Counted from the stretch's first letter, positions 37,940-46,951 are shown. The stretch: 64,000 bases of DNA from an uncultured Gemmatimonadales bacterium (GCA_947259405.1 CAMYLY010000008.1:1-64000); one strand, 5' to 3'. The notes: generated from the sequence alone by a model not told the origin. Numbers and translations are program-made.

Positions 37940-40571
37940 CGAGACCGTCCGTCGTCGCCAGTCCGACATCGCTCGCAGCCCAAACCTCCAGCGGCTCCGG
38001 GGGCGACTCCTCACGTTCTTGGAGCCCGTACTCGACGGCTCGATCCCGCCAATCCCGGGGAAAGCCCGCCTCAGTACGCGGGGAGGTGCGTGTCCGGACG
38101 ACGGAACGCGTCTCCAGTTCGATCCCCTCAGCCCGTCGACGCATGTGTGTCCGATGTGCGGGTCCGCGGTGACGGGAGCCGAGCATGACGCGACCTGGCG
38201 GTGGTGGTACCATCTCTGGCTTTCAGAACGGATTCTGCAGCTCGGACTGCTGGCGCGTCTGACCGGTGAGCCGGCGCTGGCCGATCGGGGCGCGCAGCTG
38301 CTGCGCGACTACGCCGATCATTACGCAACGCTCCCCAATCGCGACAACGTTCTCGGGCCGACGCGTGTGTTCTTCTCGACCTACCTCGAGTCGATTTGGC
38401 TCGCGCAACTGTCCGTGGCGGCAGACCTGTGCGCAAGCCCGAGTGAGCCGGACGACCGCGTTCGTCGCATGATTGCCGAATCGGCCCGCCTGATCCGTGA
38501 GTTCGATGAAGGGTGGTCCAATCGTCAGGTGTGGAACAACACGGCGATGATTGCTGCAGGGTTATTCCTGGGCGATGCGGCGCTGATCGAACATGCCGTA
38601 GCAGGCCGGCATGGGATTGTCGCGCAGCTTGCGACTGCGGTCACCGACGACGGCTTGTGGTTCGAGGGTGAGAACTACCACTTCTTCGCCCTGCGCGGGA
38701 TGCAGCTTGCTGCAGAGCTAATCCGGTGCACCGAACGCGACCTTTACGCGGACGCGGTGATGGGGCCCAAGCTCGAACGCATGTACGTGACGCCGATTCA
38801 TACGCTGTATCCGGATCGCACGGTGCCTGCCCGGGGCGATGCACCGTTTGGCGTGAGCATAGCGCAGCCGCGATTCGCGGAGTTATGGGAAGTTGGCTGG
38901 GCGCGCACGAGTGACCCACGGATTGAACACGTCCTGGCCGATCTCTACGCGACGGAATATTCGCACACCGAAGACCGGGGGTTCGTCGAGATCGCCGAGC
39001 ACGAGGTGCATCGCCCCCCTGGAAAGGTGACGAGGGATCAACTTGGATGGCGGGCGTTGCTCTGGATGCGCGTTGAATCACCCGCATTGCGCCGCCTGCC
39101 CAACGAGCCGGTGCGAGTGCTCGATCACGCTGGCGTGACGATCGTTCGCCCCACGCCGGACACGTACGTCAGTGTCGACACCGGAGGCGACCGCGGTGGG
39201 CACGGGCATCCCGATATGCTGCAGGCCAATCTGTTCTTGGGCGACCCCGTATGTGTCGACCCCGGGACGGGTTCGTACGTCGATGCCTCGCTGCATTGGT
39301 ATCGGGGCGCGCTTGCGCACAACGGGCCTTCCGTCGCCGAGCTCGGCCAGCTGAACCATACGGGAGCGTGCCAAGCCGCTGATGCCGCAGACGGATGGGG
39401 ATGGTGCCGTGCGGTGGGACACGATGTCCTCGGGTTGGGCAGTCGCGTTCAACGCACCGTCGTCGTTGGCGGTGACGTCATCGTCGATTCCGTCGAAGTC
39501 GACGTGAGCGACGACACGATGGTTGTGTTGCCGATCCACCTGCGCGGGGGTGTCGCACAGATGGATGATCCCCTGCGTTTGAAGGCATGCGAAGGCGGTG
39601 CCTCCGTCGCGCTACTACCAAGACCACGAGAGACCATCAGTCGTGCGGAAGGTCTCGGACCGCCGAATCTCGCCTTGGGACCAGGAGAGCCGGAACCGTT
39701 TGTCCTGCGACGTGCCGAGGGGTCGGGCACGTGGCGACAGGTGTACGCGAGGCGTGGGGTTGGACTCGACCAAGTAGAGTGGGTCCACGGGGAGCTTCGC
39801 GTTCGATGTTCGGCCGGTGATATCGGTATTCGACTGGCGGATTCAGGGGTCACCATCCGAGAGGCATCGGGGCGAGAAATCGTTCTCGACGGAAGGCGTG
39901 ATCACACGCACACGCCGCCTCGGCCACGGCCCAGGCCGCGCCGGGTGTTGGCGGTTCCCAGGCTCGATGACGTCCCAGCCCCAGAGGAGTGGCTGGCGCG
40001 GATACCGTCCCAATACGTCCATGCGCTTGGCATCGACCACTACCGTCAGTCAGAGATGCCATATGACGCGTCGCGCAGCGTTCGTGCCCGCGCCGCAGTC
40101 GCCGTCACCAGGCACGCCGTTGTGTTTGCCGTGGACGTCGTCAAAGAAGACCTCGTGTTTCGCGGTGCCGACGACGCCAACCCTCGGCTCGACAACGAAC
40201 AGGCGGATATTCACTCTGATGGAGTCCAGTGTTACGTCGGCCGGGATGCGTGGTCTGGTGTCTTGGGGGTTCCGGACAGGAATTCCCACGACGTTCGTTG
40301 CGTGTCGCTGAATACGAACGCGCCAGCCGTTCCGGAGTTTTCGGGGCAATGGTGTACCACCTCGCAGGGGTACGCGGTCGTCATGGCTTGCGTGTTCGAA
40401 TCGCCGCTCGACCAGGGCGAGCGGTTTCCCGTCGAATTCGTCGTGAACGAGATGTACTCCAACAGGGAGCGGAGGGCCGGTCAGCTCGTCCTGTCCGGAG
40501 GTCGAGGGTGGGTCTACCTTCGAGGCGATCGTGAGTCACCGGTACGTGCGCTGGATGCGGAGGTCGTGTGA
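37917..40571 (+). CDS. Heparinase II/III-like polysaccharide lyase with C-terminal DOMON/CBM9-like domain
   Basis: An 884-residue protein (ATG 37917; ATG 37926 is also possible). The N-terminal half is an alpha/alpha toroid with VWNNTAMIAAGLFLGD and DGLWFEGENYHFFALRG, carrying the Asn, His and Tyr expected in the active site. A Cys cluster (CPDDG ... CPMCG, about 59-82) resembles that of many related lyases. The beta-sandwich has DRGGHGHPDMLQANLF and the Asp-Pro-Gly motif that define Heparinase II/III. The last 220 residues look like a DOMON/CBM9 sandwich (HSDGVQCYVG). It lacks a signal peptide, which suggests it acts on imported oligosaccharide. Uronate-containing glycans are the usual substrates. 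Confidence 0.87.
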   Translation: MATMVLTDETVRRRQSDIARSPNLQRLRGRLLTFLEPVLDGSIPPIPGKARLSTRGGACPDDGTRLQFDPLSPSTHVCPMCGSAVTGAEHDATWRWWYHLWLSERILQLGLLARLTGEPALADRGAQLLRDYADHYATLPNRDNVLGPTRVFFSTYLESIWLAQLSVAADLCASPSEPDDRVRRMIAESARLIREFDEGWSNRQVWNNTAMIAAGLFLGDAALIEHAVAGRHGIVAQLATAVTDDGLWFEGENYHFFALRGMQLAAELIRCTERDLYADAVMGPKLERMYVTPIHTLYPDRTVPARGDAPFGVSIAQPRFAELWEVGWARTSDPRIEHVLADLYATEYSHTEDRGFVEIAEHEVHRPPGKVTRDQLGWRALLWMRVESPALRRLPNEPVRVLDHAGVTIVRPTPDTYVSVDTGGDRGGHGHPDMLQANLFLGDPVCVDPGTGSYVDASLHWYRGALAHNGPSVAELGQLNHTGACQAADAADGWGWCRAVGHDVLGLGSRVQRTVVVGGDVIVDSVEVDVSDDTMVVLPIHLRGGVAQMDDPLRLKACEGGASVALLPRPRETISRAEGLGPPNLALGPGEPEPFVLRRAEGSGTWRQVYARRGVGLDQVEWVHGELRVRCSAGDIGIRLADSGVTIREASGREIVLDGRRDHTHTPPRPRPRPRRVLAVPRLDDVPAPEEWLARIPSQYVHALGIDHYRQSEMPYDASRSVRARAAVAVTRHAVVFAVDVVKEDLVFRGADDANPRLDNEQADIHSDGVQCYVGRDAWSGVLGVPDRNSHDVRCVSLNTNAPAVPEFSGQWCTTSQGYAVVMACVFESPLDQGERFPVEFVVNEMYSNRERRAGQLVLSGGRGWVYLRGDRESPVRALDAEVV

Positions 40572-41293
40572 GTATTGTCATCGTACTTCACCAACCTCAG
40601 GATCTCGTCAACATTGCGAGTGTCGTCCGTGCCATGAAGAACTTCGAGCTGTTCGATCTCCGATTGGTGGCTCCGGAGGAGTACGACGAACATCGGATCG
40701 AGGGCATCGCCCACAGCTCGTACGATGTGCTCGAACGTGTCACGCAGTACGACACATTGGACGCGGCGCTCGCCGACTGCACGTTCGTCATCGGTATGAC
40801 GGCACGCGAACGCACAGCCAAACGTAATGTGACTCGGGCTCGCGATGGCGCGGTCGAGGCGCTGCAGGAGTCGGCCTCCGGGCGAGTCGCAATCGTGCTG
40901 GGCCCGGAAGACCGCGGGCTGTCCAACGCGGACCTGGACCGGTGCCACCGTGCCGTAACGATCGCAACCAACGCTGAGTATCCGTCGCTCAACTTGGCCC
41001 AGGCCTTTACCATCATGGCCTACGAACTGTCCCTGGCACGTGGCGCGCGGGATCTGAAGACGCCACGTCGACACGCCGAAACCGCGACGGCCCAGCAACT
41101 CGAGCACCTCTTCCAAATCGCGGAACAGGCACTCGAGCAGATCGAGTTCTTCAAGACGCGAAATCCGGAGCACATCATGCGCACGATCCGCGAGGTCCTG
41201 CACCGGACACCGATAGATGCCCGAGAAGCGAAGCTCTTCACGGCCATGTGCTTCGAAGTCGGCAACTACCTCCATCGGCAGGGAATCGAGTGA
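40568..41293 (+). CDS. SpoU/TrmJ-like RNA methyltransferase
   Basis: A 241-residue SPOUT-fold methyltransferase. The three motifs are present: NIASVVRAMKNF, LGPEDRGLSN and SLNLAQAFTIMAYEL. TrmJ-type enzymes 2'-O-methylate position 32 of tRNA. The C-terminal 80 residues are helical. Start GTG overlaps the lyase stop in GTGA. Its place in the middle of a catabolic operon is odd; it may be carried along or act on the regulation of the pathway. Confidence 0.87.
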   Translation: MSIVIVLHQPQDLVNIASVVRAMKNFELFDLRLVAPEEYDEHRIEGIAHSSYDVLERVTQYDTLDAALADCTFVIGMTARERTAKRNVTRARDGAVEALQESASGRVAIVLGPEDRGLSNADLDRCHRAVTIATNAEYPSLNLAQAFTIMAYELSLARGARDLKTPRRHAETATAQQLEHLFQIAEQALEQIEFFKTRNPEHIMRTIREVLHRTPIDAREAKLFTAMCFEVGNYLHRQGIE

Positions 41294-42441
41294 CGATCCC
41301 GGGGTTCACGTCGACGGGCAGCAAGCGGCCGGTCGCGCTGTACGGTCGCGATGACGCGATGCCCTCCCAGATGGTCCGGGCGGAGGGATGTCGTGTGTGG
41401 GATGTCGACGGTCGTGAATACATCGATACCATCATGGCGTTAGGAGCGGTCGCGCTTGGGTATGGGCATCCGTCAGTCACGTCGGCCGCGGTCGACGCGG
41501 CACGCGCTGGGGCCGTGGGACCGCTGGCGCCAAAGCTCGAGCGTGAGGTCGCCGACAAACTCGCTGCGGTGCTTCCGGGAGTCTCATGGGTGCGGTTTCT
41601 CAAGACCGGCGCAGAGGCGGTGGCGGCTGCCGTACGGATCGCACGAGCCGCCACTGACAGGGAGCGCATCATCACCTGTGGTTACCACGGCTGGCTGGAT
41701 TGGTGTCAGACCGGAGCCGGGATCCCGAGTGCTGTTCAGGCGTTGCGACGGGAGATTCGCTTCAACGACGTTGCGGATCTCGAAGGCGCGGTGCTGGAGG
41801 ATGGTCCCATCGCCTGTATTGTCGTCGAGCCAGTCGTCGACGAAGCACCTACGGCCGAATGGCTCGCCGCGCTTCGGGAAACGTCCACGCGTGCCGGAGC
41901 GTACCTCGTGTTCGACGAAATCAAGACGGCATTCCGCATCGCGCGCGGTGGGGTGGCGGAGCAGATGGACGTGGTGCCCGATCTCGTTGCGGTGGGCAAG
42001 GCATTGGGAAACGGGTATCCTATCGCGGCGGTCGGAGGAGGTGAACATCTGCGGGCGAGCGTCGAGACCACGTGGATATCGTCGACGCTCGCCACTGAAT
42101 TCGTCGGACTGGCGGCAGCGAGCGCGGTGCTCGACGTGTTTGAAGCCGAAGCGGTCGTCAACGCCCTGGCCGAATCCGGCGCCGGTCTGTTCGCGTGCCT
42201 CACGAACCTCGCGCGAAAGTACGGTGACATCGTGACCGGCGTGCGCGGCGTGCCGCAGATGTGCTACCTCACCTTCGCAACGGAAGAACTCTCCGGAGCG
42301 GTGAGCGTCGCCGCTGCCGAGCGTGGTCTACTCTTCAAGCGGAACGCCTACAACTTCGTGGCGCTGCCGCACTCGCGTGAAGTGATCGATCGGATTGGGA
42401 CGATCCTCGAAGACGCTCTGGGCGCGGTGTCACAATGCTGA
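41290..42441 (+). CDS. Class III PLP aminotransferase (glutamate-1-semialdehyde aminomutase-like)
   Basis: A 383-residue enzyme of fold type I. Start GTG at 41290 overlaps the previous stop (GTGA). PLP contacts are visible: Asp209 in LVFDEIKTAF and Schiff-base Lys237 in VGKALGNGYPIAA. SWVRFLKTGAEAVAAAVRIAR and GYHGWLDWC are typical of the glutamate-1-semialdehyde aminomutase group. Operon company suggests transamination of a sugar- or acid-derived substrate rather than tetrapyrrole synthesis. True substrate is unknown. Confidence 0.88.
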   Translation: MTIPGFTSTGSKRPVALYGRDDAMPSQMVRAEGCRVWDVDGREYIDTIMALGAVALGYGHPSVTSAAVDAARAGAVGPLAPKLEREVADKLAAVLPGVSWVRFLKTGAEAVAAAVRIARAATDRERIITCGYHGWLDWCQTGAGIPSAVQALRREIRFNDVADLEGAVLEDGPIACIVVEPVVDEAPTAEWLAALRETSTRAGAYLVFDEIKTAFRIARGGVAEQMDVVPDLVAVGKALGNGYPIAAVGGGEHLRASVETTWISSTLATEFVGLAAASAVLDVFEAEAVVNALAESGAGLFACLTNLARKYGDIVTGVRGVPQMCYLTFATEELSGAVSVAAAERGLLFKRNAYNFVALPHSREVIDRIGTILEDALGAVSQC

Positions 42442-43229
42442 TCGACGTGCATGGCCACTTCTATACCGAACGCTCTGGGCTTGCCGACTGGCAGGAGCGC
42501 AACGCGGCGCGCCTGAAGGCGGGACGACGCATGGGCATCACGGCCCACGTTGCCTCCATCCTCGGCACGTGGGGGCATCGATCCCCGACCTACTTCCCGT
42601 CACCTACCGACGTTGAGCACGCAAACGCGGCGATGCTGAGCTTGCAGCGCATGCACGACGGCGAGGTGATTGGATACTGCGTGGTGAATCCCAACTTCGC
42701 CGATCATGCACTCGACCAGATCGACCAGGGTCTGGACGGGGGCATGATTGGCGTGAAACTCGCGGCCAGCCGGCGAGCAGATGACCCGCTGCTCGATCCC
42801 ATCGCGCAGCGCGCTGGCGACGCAGGTGTGCCGGTTCTTCACCACATATGGCACCACCGACAACGCGATTGGCCCAACCAGGAGGCATCGGACACAGTCG
42901 AATTGGCCACGTTAGCACTCCGCCACACGGAGACGCAGTTCATCGTGGCGCATATCGGCGGTGGTGGTGACTGGGCGCACACACTGCGCGCCGCGCGCGA
43001 CGTCCCGAACCTGTGGATCGACATCTCGGGGAGTGGCGTCGACGTCGACATGATGGAGTGGGCGCTCGAGACGATTGGTGCGGAGCGGATGCTCTTCGGA
43101 ACGGACCTTACAATGGCAACTGGTTGGGGGAAGCTCCGCTATCTCGAGAGTCGGGTGGACGGGGAATCGCGAGATTTGATCCGTAGTGGGAACGCGCTGA
43201 AGCTGTTTCCGACCGGAGCGTTTGGGTGA
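42435..43229 (+). CDS. Amidohydrolase family 2 (ACMSD-like) metal-dependent hydrolase
   Basis: A 264-residue TIM-barrel protein. The metal site is complete: DVHGHFY (His6, His8), a His-rich patch VLHHIWHH, VAHIGGGGDW and the Asp of FGTDLT. It belongs to the amidohydrolase_2 group that includes ACMSD and lactonases of aromatic and sugar-acid pathways. ATG overlaps the aminotransferase stop by 7 bases. Reaction could be decarboxylation or lactone hydrolysis. Confidence 0.87.
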   Translation: MLIDVHGHFYTERSGLADWQERNAARLKAGRRMGITAHVASILGTWGHRSPTYFPSPTDVEHANAAMLSLQRMHDGEVIGYCVVNPNFADHALDQIDQGLDGGMIGVKLAASRRADDPLLDPIAQRAGDAGVPVLHHIWHHRQRDWPNQEASDTVELATLALRHTETQFIVAHIGGGGDWAHTLRAARDVPNLWIDISGSGVDVDMMEWALETIGAERMLFGTDLTMATGWGKLRYLESRVDGESRDLIRSGNALKLFPTGAFG

Positions 43230-43996
43230 CGGTCGACGTCGCAGCGTTCGTCGGACCGTTTCCGTTCCGCCACGTGAGTCGCGGAACCCCGAAGTGGTTG
43301 CTCGGCCAGATGGACCGCTTGGGGATCGCGGAGGCATGGGTCGGGCATCTCCCCTCATTCCTTTATAGGGACCCCTCACCAGGCAATGCCGATCTTGTGA
43401 GGATCCTCAGCGATCACGAGCGCCTGCGGCCGGTTCCAGCGGTTAACCCGGGCTTGCCAGGTTTTGCGTCGGAACTCGATGCCCACCAGCGTGCTCCCGC
43501 GGTCCGTGCGTATCCCACGTATTGGGGACTGGACCCACAGGGAGCGGAAATGCGGCACCTCGCGGTCTCCTGTGCCGCGAAAGCGCTGCCTCTGGTGCTG
43601 ACGGTGTGTTTCGAGGACCTGCGACAGCGGCACCGGCTCGACACGGCGACAGATCTGCCTGCGGCCGCGGTGCGCTCGTTGGCGCGGATCAGCGAGGACG
43701 TGAAACTCGTGATCTCGGGCGCGCCGAAGGGTTTCATCGAAGAGGTGCACTTCGGGCTCACGGAGACGGAAGGGGAGCGGGTCTTGTGGGATATCTCGTG
43801 GATCTGGGGACCTCCGGAGGAGCATCTGCGAACGTTGCTGGAGACCGTCGGGGCGGGCCACTTCGTGTTCGGGACGGGCATGCCCCTTCGCATCCCGGAT
43901 AACTCGGTTGCCAAGCTCGATCTTCTCGACCTCTCGCAGGAAGACCGCGACGCTATTCAGGAGGGGAACCTCCGTCAATGGGTGCTGGCTCGGTGA
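43226..43996 (+). CDS. Degenerate amidohydrolase-like protein
   Basis: A 256-residue homologue-like partner of the preceding gene, started by a GTG within GTGA. The barrel pattern is kept (VRAYPTYWGLDPQG, LVLTVCFEDLRQRHRL, GHFVFGTGMPLRIPD) but the metal ligands are gone: FVGPFPF stands where HxH is expected and FGTG replaces FGTD. It is probably a non-catalytic partner or uses another mechanism. Its close pairing with the intact enzyme suggests a heterodimer. Confidence 0.72.
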   Translation: MTVDVAAFVGPFPFRHVSRGTPKWLLGQMDRLGIAEAWVGHLPSFLYRDPSPGNADLVRILSDHERLRPVPAVNPGLPGFASELDAHQRAPAVRAYPTYWGLDPQGAEMRHLAVSCAAKALPLVLTVCFEDLRQRHRLDTATDLPAAAVRSLARISEDVKLVISGAPKGFIEEVHFGLTETEGERVLWDISWIWGPPEEHLRTLLETVGAGHFVFGTGMPLRIPDNSVAKLDLLDLSQEDRDAIQEGNLRQWVLAR

Positions 43997-44949
43997 AGGA
44001 CATCGAGACGTGGGGTAGCCGTGTGATCCCGGCCGTTCCAGTTCCGTTTTGCGACCGATCGACCATTGATCTGCAGCAATTGGCAGCGTACGCAGCCTGG
44101 ATGGCCGAACAACGTGTGCCTGCCGTGGCGGTGGGCGTGCACACCGGACGAGGTCTGCATCTGACGCCGCAGCAGCGGCAGGTGGTGGTCGACACGTGGC
44201 GACAATCGGGGATCGACTTGGTGCTGGGTGTTGGCGCGTCCGCAGATGTGACCCTCCCGATGGAGCGATCCGCATGCGTTGATGCGGTCATCCGAGCCAC
44301 GGTGTCGATGACCGAGTGGGCGAAGCGAGAGGGTGCCGTCGCGGTCTTGGTGTACCCGCCTGCGCCGTTCCGGCGCACCGCCGAATCGCAGGATCGCGCC
44401 GTGGCGCTTCACAAAGCTGTGGCCGCCGTCGGCGTCCCCACGATCGCGTTCTATCTCCATGACGCGGCAGGGGGAATGGCCTACGCGAACGAGAGCGTGG
44501 AGCGTATGCTCGCGATCGATGGCGTGGTGGGAATCAAGTTGGCGACCCTCGACGACCCCCAACGGTTCCACGAGGTGGCGTCGCTGGCGCACGCGCACCG
44601 CCGCTTGTGCATCACCGGCGAAGATCTGTTCTTCGGGAAATCGTTGGAGATGGGGGCGGACGCGGCGCTCATTGGGATGGCCGCCGCTTGCACCGATTGT
44701 ATGGTCGACCTCGCCGACGCGCATGCCGGCGACAACCGAGCTCGGTACGAAGAGCTTACGCGGGCGATGGACCAATTCGCCGCTGTCACGTTCGCCGAGC
44801 CGGTTGACGGGTATGTTCAACGGATGCTGTGGGCGCTCGAGGCTGATGGTGTGCTGGAGGAAGGGATGCTGGATCCGTTCGGACCCTCTCTGCACAAAGA
44901 CGAGCGTCTGCGCGTCCACGAGGCAGTCGCGAACCTCCGCCGATCGTGA
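43993..44949 (+). CDS. DapA/NanA-like class I aldolase
   Basis: A 318-residue TIM-barrel aldolase of the dihydrodipicolinate synthase/N-acetylneuraminate lyase family. The GTG start at 43993 forms the usual GTGA overlap; an ATG at 43978 would overlap by 19 bases. Schiff-base Lys182 lies in GIKLATLDD; Tyr154 in FYLHD sits where the family's catalytic Tyr is found. The substrate is a 2-oxo acid; in a catabolic operon an oxo-sugar-acid cleavage is more likely than lysine synthesis. Confidence 0.87.
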   Translation: MKDIETWGSRVIPAVPVPFCDRSTIDLQQLAAYAAWMAEQRVPAVAVGVHTGRGLHLTPQQRQVVVDTWRQSGIDLVLGVGASADVTLPMERSACVDAVIRATVSMTEWAKREGAVAVLVYPPAPFRRTAESQDRAVALHKAVAAVGVPTIAFYLHDAAGGMAYANESVERMLAIDGVVGIKLATLDDPQRFHEVASLAHAHRRLCITGEDLFFGKSLEMGADAALIGMAAACTDCMVDLADAHAGDNRARYEELTRAMDQFAAVTFAEPVDGYVQRMLWALEADGVLEEGMLDPFGPSLHKDERLRVHEAVANLRRS

Positions 44950-46160
44950 CGCTCCCGTCGCACCCGACTGTGTCACCCGTCTGGCGATCCCGTCTTGAAG
45001 GTTTGCTGGAGCGCACTCGCGACGCACCGCCCGCCGACCTGCCATCCGCCATACGCGACGAACTCGGGGTGGACGTCACGGCGCGCTATGGTGGGATCCG
45101 GGTCTCGCACCCCTTCGGCAAGGCCTCGGGTCAGTTGTCGTGCACTCGGCGTCAGGTCGAGGCCGATGTCGAGGATGGAATCGCCTTCGTCGTGCTAAAG
45201 ACCGTCATTGCTCAGGCGTCAGATGGCTCACGGAGCATGGAAGAGTGGGCCAGCCCCGAAACGCGCATGGTTGTCGAAGAACGTCAGGCCATCGACGGCC
45301 GGGTGGGCTGGACGGTTACCTGGTCGGGGCGTGGTTGGGGGGGGTCGTTCGAGGACTACCTCGCGTTCTTTGCCGATGCCATGCAGCTCGACAACCCGCA
45401 TGACATTCCCATCGTCCCTTCTGTGAAGTACAACTTGCCAGATCTTGGCGAGAATGCGCTACTCGACGAGTATCGCTTCACTACATCCCGCTTGCTCGAC
45501 GTGTGGGGCGACGTGGGGTGTGGCGGGTCCATGGTGTTGGAGAAGGACTTCAGTCCGACTCTCGCGGGGGATGAACGGGCGGCAAGCCGTGATCGCGTGC
45601 TCGAATGGGTGTCACAGGTCCCGGGCTGGATCCGAGAGGCGGGTGCGAATCGAGTACGCCTAGGCCTCAAGTTGATGAACGCCGTATTCGACGACGATTT
45701 TCAGGTGGAGATGGTTCGTGCGGCCGCGGCGTCCGCACCGGATTACCTCGTGGTGTTCAACCGGCTGTTCGATCGAGAACGCAAAGTGGCGTACGGCGGC
45801 TGGGATCTCAGCACTCGAAACCTCGCCGTGCTCGACCGGCTCAGGGCAGCGCGCGTCCCGCTCCCTCCGCTCTCCGCGACCGGCAATATCTGCTCGGGCA
45901 GAGTGATGGTCGAGTATGCCTTGCGCGGCTGCGAGAATGGCCAAGTGCACACGTACTTCCAGCTCCCGCTATCCCAGTATCTGGCTCGGGCTGGCTCGCG
46001 GACCGGAAGGGCATTGCACACGCTGCTCCTCCACCCCGACGACGGTCTTGTCGTTTGGATGCAACATCTGCACGAGGCGGGACGACTGGAACGGGCGGAT
46101 AGCGCCGTGCGGTTCCTCGACCTGGCCGAGGCCGGTCGCGACGAACGGAAGGGGGCCTGA
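44946..46160 (+). CDS. Dihydroorotate/dihydropyrimidine dehydrogenase-like FMN barrel protein
   Basis: A 404-residue protein. Family hallmarks are GGIRVSHPFGKASGQLSC with VLKTV at the N-terminus (compare the NPFxxASG...KT motif) and, near the C-terminus, SATGNICSGRVMVEYALRG then QVHTYFQ, where FMN phosphate is bound in DHOD. The usual NISCPN substrate motif is not visible, so the natural substrate is not dihydroorotate. GTG start overlaps the previous stop. It is the last gene of the operon; 185 bases then separate it from actA. Confidence 0.72.
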   Translation: MTLPSHPTVSPVWRSRLEGLLERTRDAPPADLPSAIRDELGVDVTARYGGIRVSHPFGKASGQLSCTRRQVEADVEDGIAFVVLKTVIAQASDGSRSMEEWASPETRMVVEERQAIDGRVGWTVTWSGRGWGGSFEDYLAFFADAMQLDNPHDIPIVPSVKYNLPDLGENALLDEYRFTTSRLLDVWGDVGCGGSMVLEKDFSPTLAGDERAASRDRVLEWVSQVPGWIREAGANRVRLGLKLMNAVFDDDFQVEMVRAAAASAPDYLVVFNRLFDRERKVAYGGWDLSTRNLAVLDRLRAARVPLPPLSATGNICSGRVMVEYALRGCENGQVHTYFQLPLSQYLARAGSRTGRALHTLLLHPDDGLVVWMQHLHEAGRLERADSAVRFLDLAEAGRDERKGA

Positions 46161-46206
46161 GGTCGGTTGTGTTGGCTCGGTCATCGACTATCTTACCTGG
46201 CGGCCG

Positions 46207-46222
46207 CGACCGAATTTGGTCG
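46207..46222. promoter_or_regulatory. Near-perfect 16-base palindrome upstream of the ACIII operon
   Basis: CGACCGAATTTGGTCG has 8-base half sites with one mismatch (CGACC/GGTCG fully paired). It lies 13 bases after a weak TTGTGT - 16 bases - TATCTT promoter-like pair (46167-46194), where a repressor or an activator could bind. The regulator is unknown. Confidence 0.4.
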
Positions 46223-46284
46223 TTCGTACCCCCTCAAAGGCCGAGTCTTAGCGGTTTCAGTCAGAGAACGTGGTAACTGAGAGG

Positions 46285-46299
46285 CACCTCCCACAGGTG
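46285..46299 (+). other. Small hairpin in the actA leader
   Basis: Arms CACCT and AGGTG with loop CCCAC form a 5-bp stem; the flanking GCACC and GGTGC can form an alternative pairing. It lies 46 bases before the actA start. A role in leader folding or mRNA stability is possible; nothing more can be supported. Confidence 0.3.
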
Positions 46300-46345
46300 G
46301 GGTGCGCCCGCTAGATGGAGCGGTCGATGCCACAAGGGCTGTGAC

Positions 46346-46939
46346 GTGAAAAAGCGAGCCGGACTATTCTCGGCAGTCCTCCTGGGCGTCGCCGCATCGG
46401 TCGTGGTCGCTGCTTTTGCGTCTGCTGGCTCGGCCCAGAATCCCCAGACATCGTCAGCGACGGTGCCGGTCGACGTTGACACGGCCAGTTTGCGCGGCCC
46501 GGTTCAGCCCATCTTCTACCGTCACGACGTCCATGTCGTCGACTTCGAGATGGACTGCCGGTATTGTCACTTCGCCGCCGAAGTCAGCGCGAATCCGGGT
46601 CTCCCTACCATGTCGACGTGCATGGGGTGTCACCTCATAGCGGGGGCCGGGAATCCAGAGGTGGAAAAGCTCAAAACAGCGGTGGCCGAACGCCGGCCGA
46701 TCGAATGGGTCGAGGTTCACCAGCTTGGCTCGTTCGTTCGGTTTCCGCACCACCGCCATGTGAACTCGGACAAGGGACGGTTTGAGGGGCTTGACGCAGC
46801 GGAGAAGTGCATGGAGTGCCACGGTCCGGTCGATGAAATGCCACAGGTCTACCAATTCGCCACGCTGAAGATGGGGTGGTGTCTGGACTGCCATATCGAG
46901 AGCGAGGCAAGCCGCGATTGTACGGTATGTCATTACTGA
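46346..46939 (+). CDS. actA: ActA, pentaheme cytochrome c of alternative complex III
   Basis: A 197-residue protein with an N-terminal signal or anchor helix (AVLLGVAASVVVAAFASA) and five CxxCH sites: Cys71, Cys92, Cys155, Cys179 and Cys192 begin them. Five hemes are the family norm for ActA. GTG start. ActA takes electrons from the ActB iron-sulfur chain in the periplasm and passes them on to ActE or a soluble carrier. It opens the actABCDEF operon. Confidence 0.93.
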   Translation: MKKRAGLFSAVLLGVAASVVVAAFASAGSAQNPQTSSATVPVDVDTASLRGPVQPIFYRHDVHVVDFEMDCRYCHFAAEVSANPGLPTMSTCMGCHLIAGAGNPEVEKLKTAVAERRPIEWVEVHQLGSFVRFPHHRHVNSDKGRFEGLDAAEKCMECHGPVDEMPQVYQFATLKMGWCLDCHIESEASRDCTVCHY

Positions 46940-46951
46940 TGGGGAACCGGC

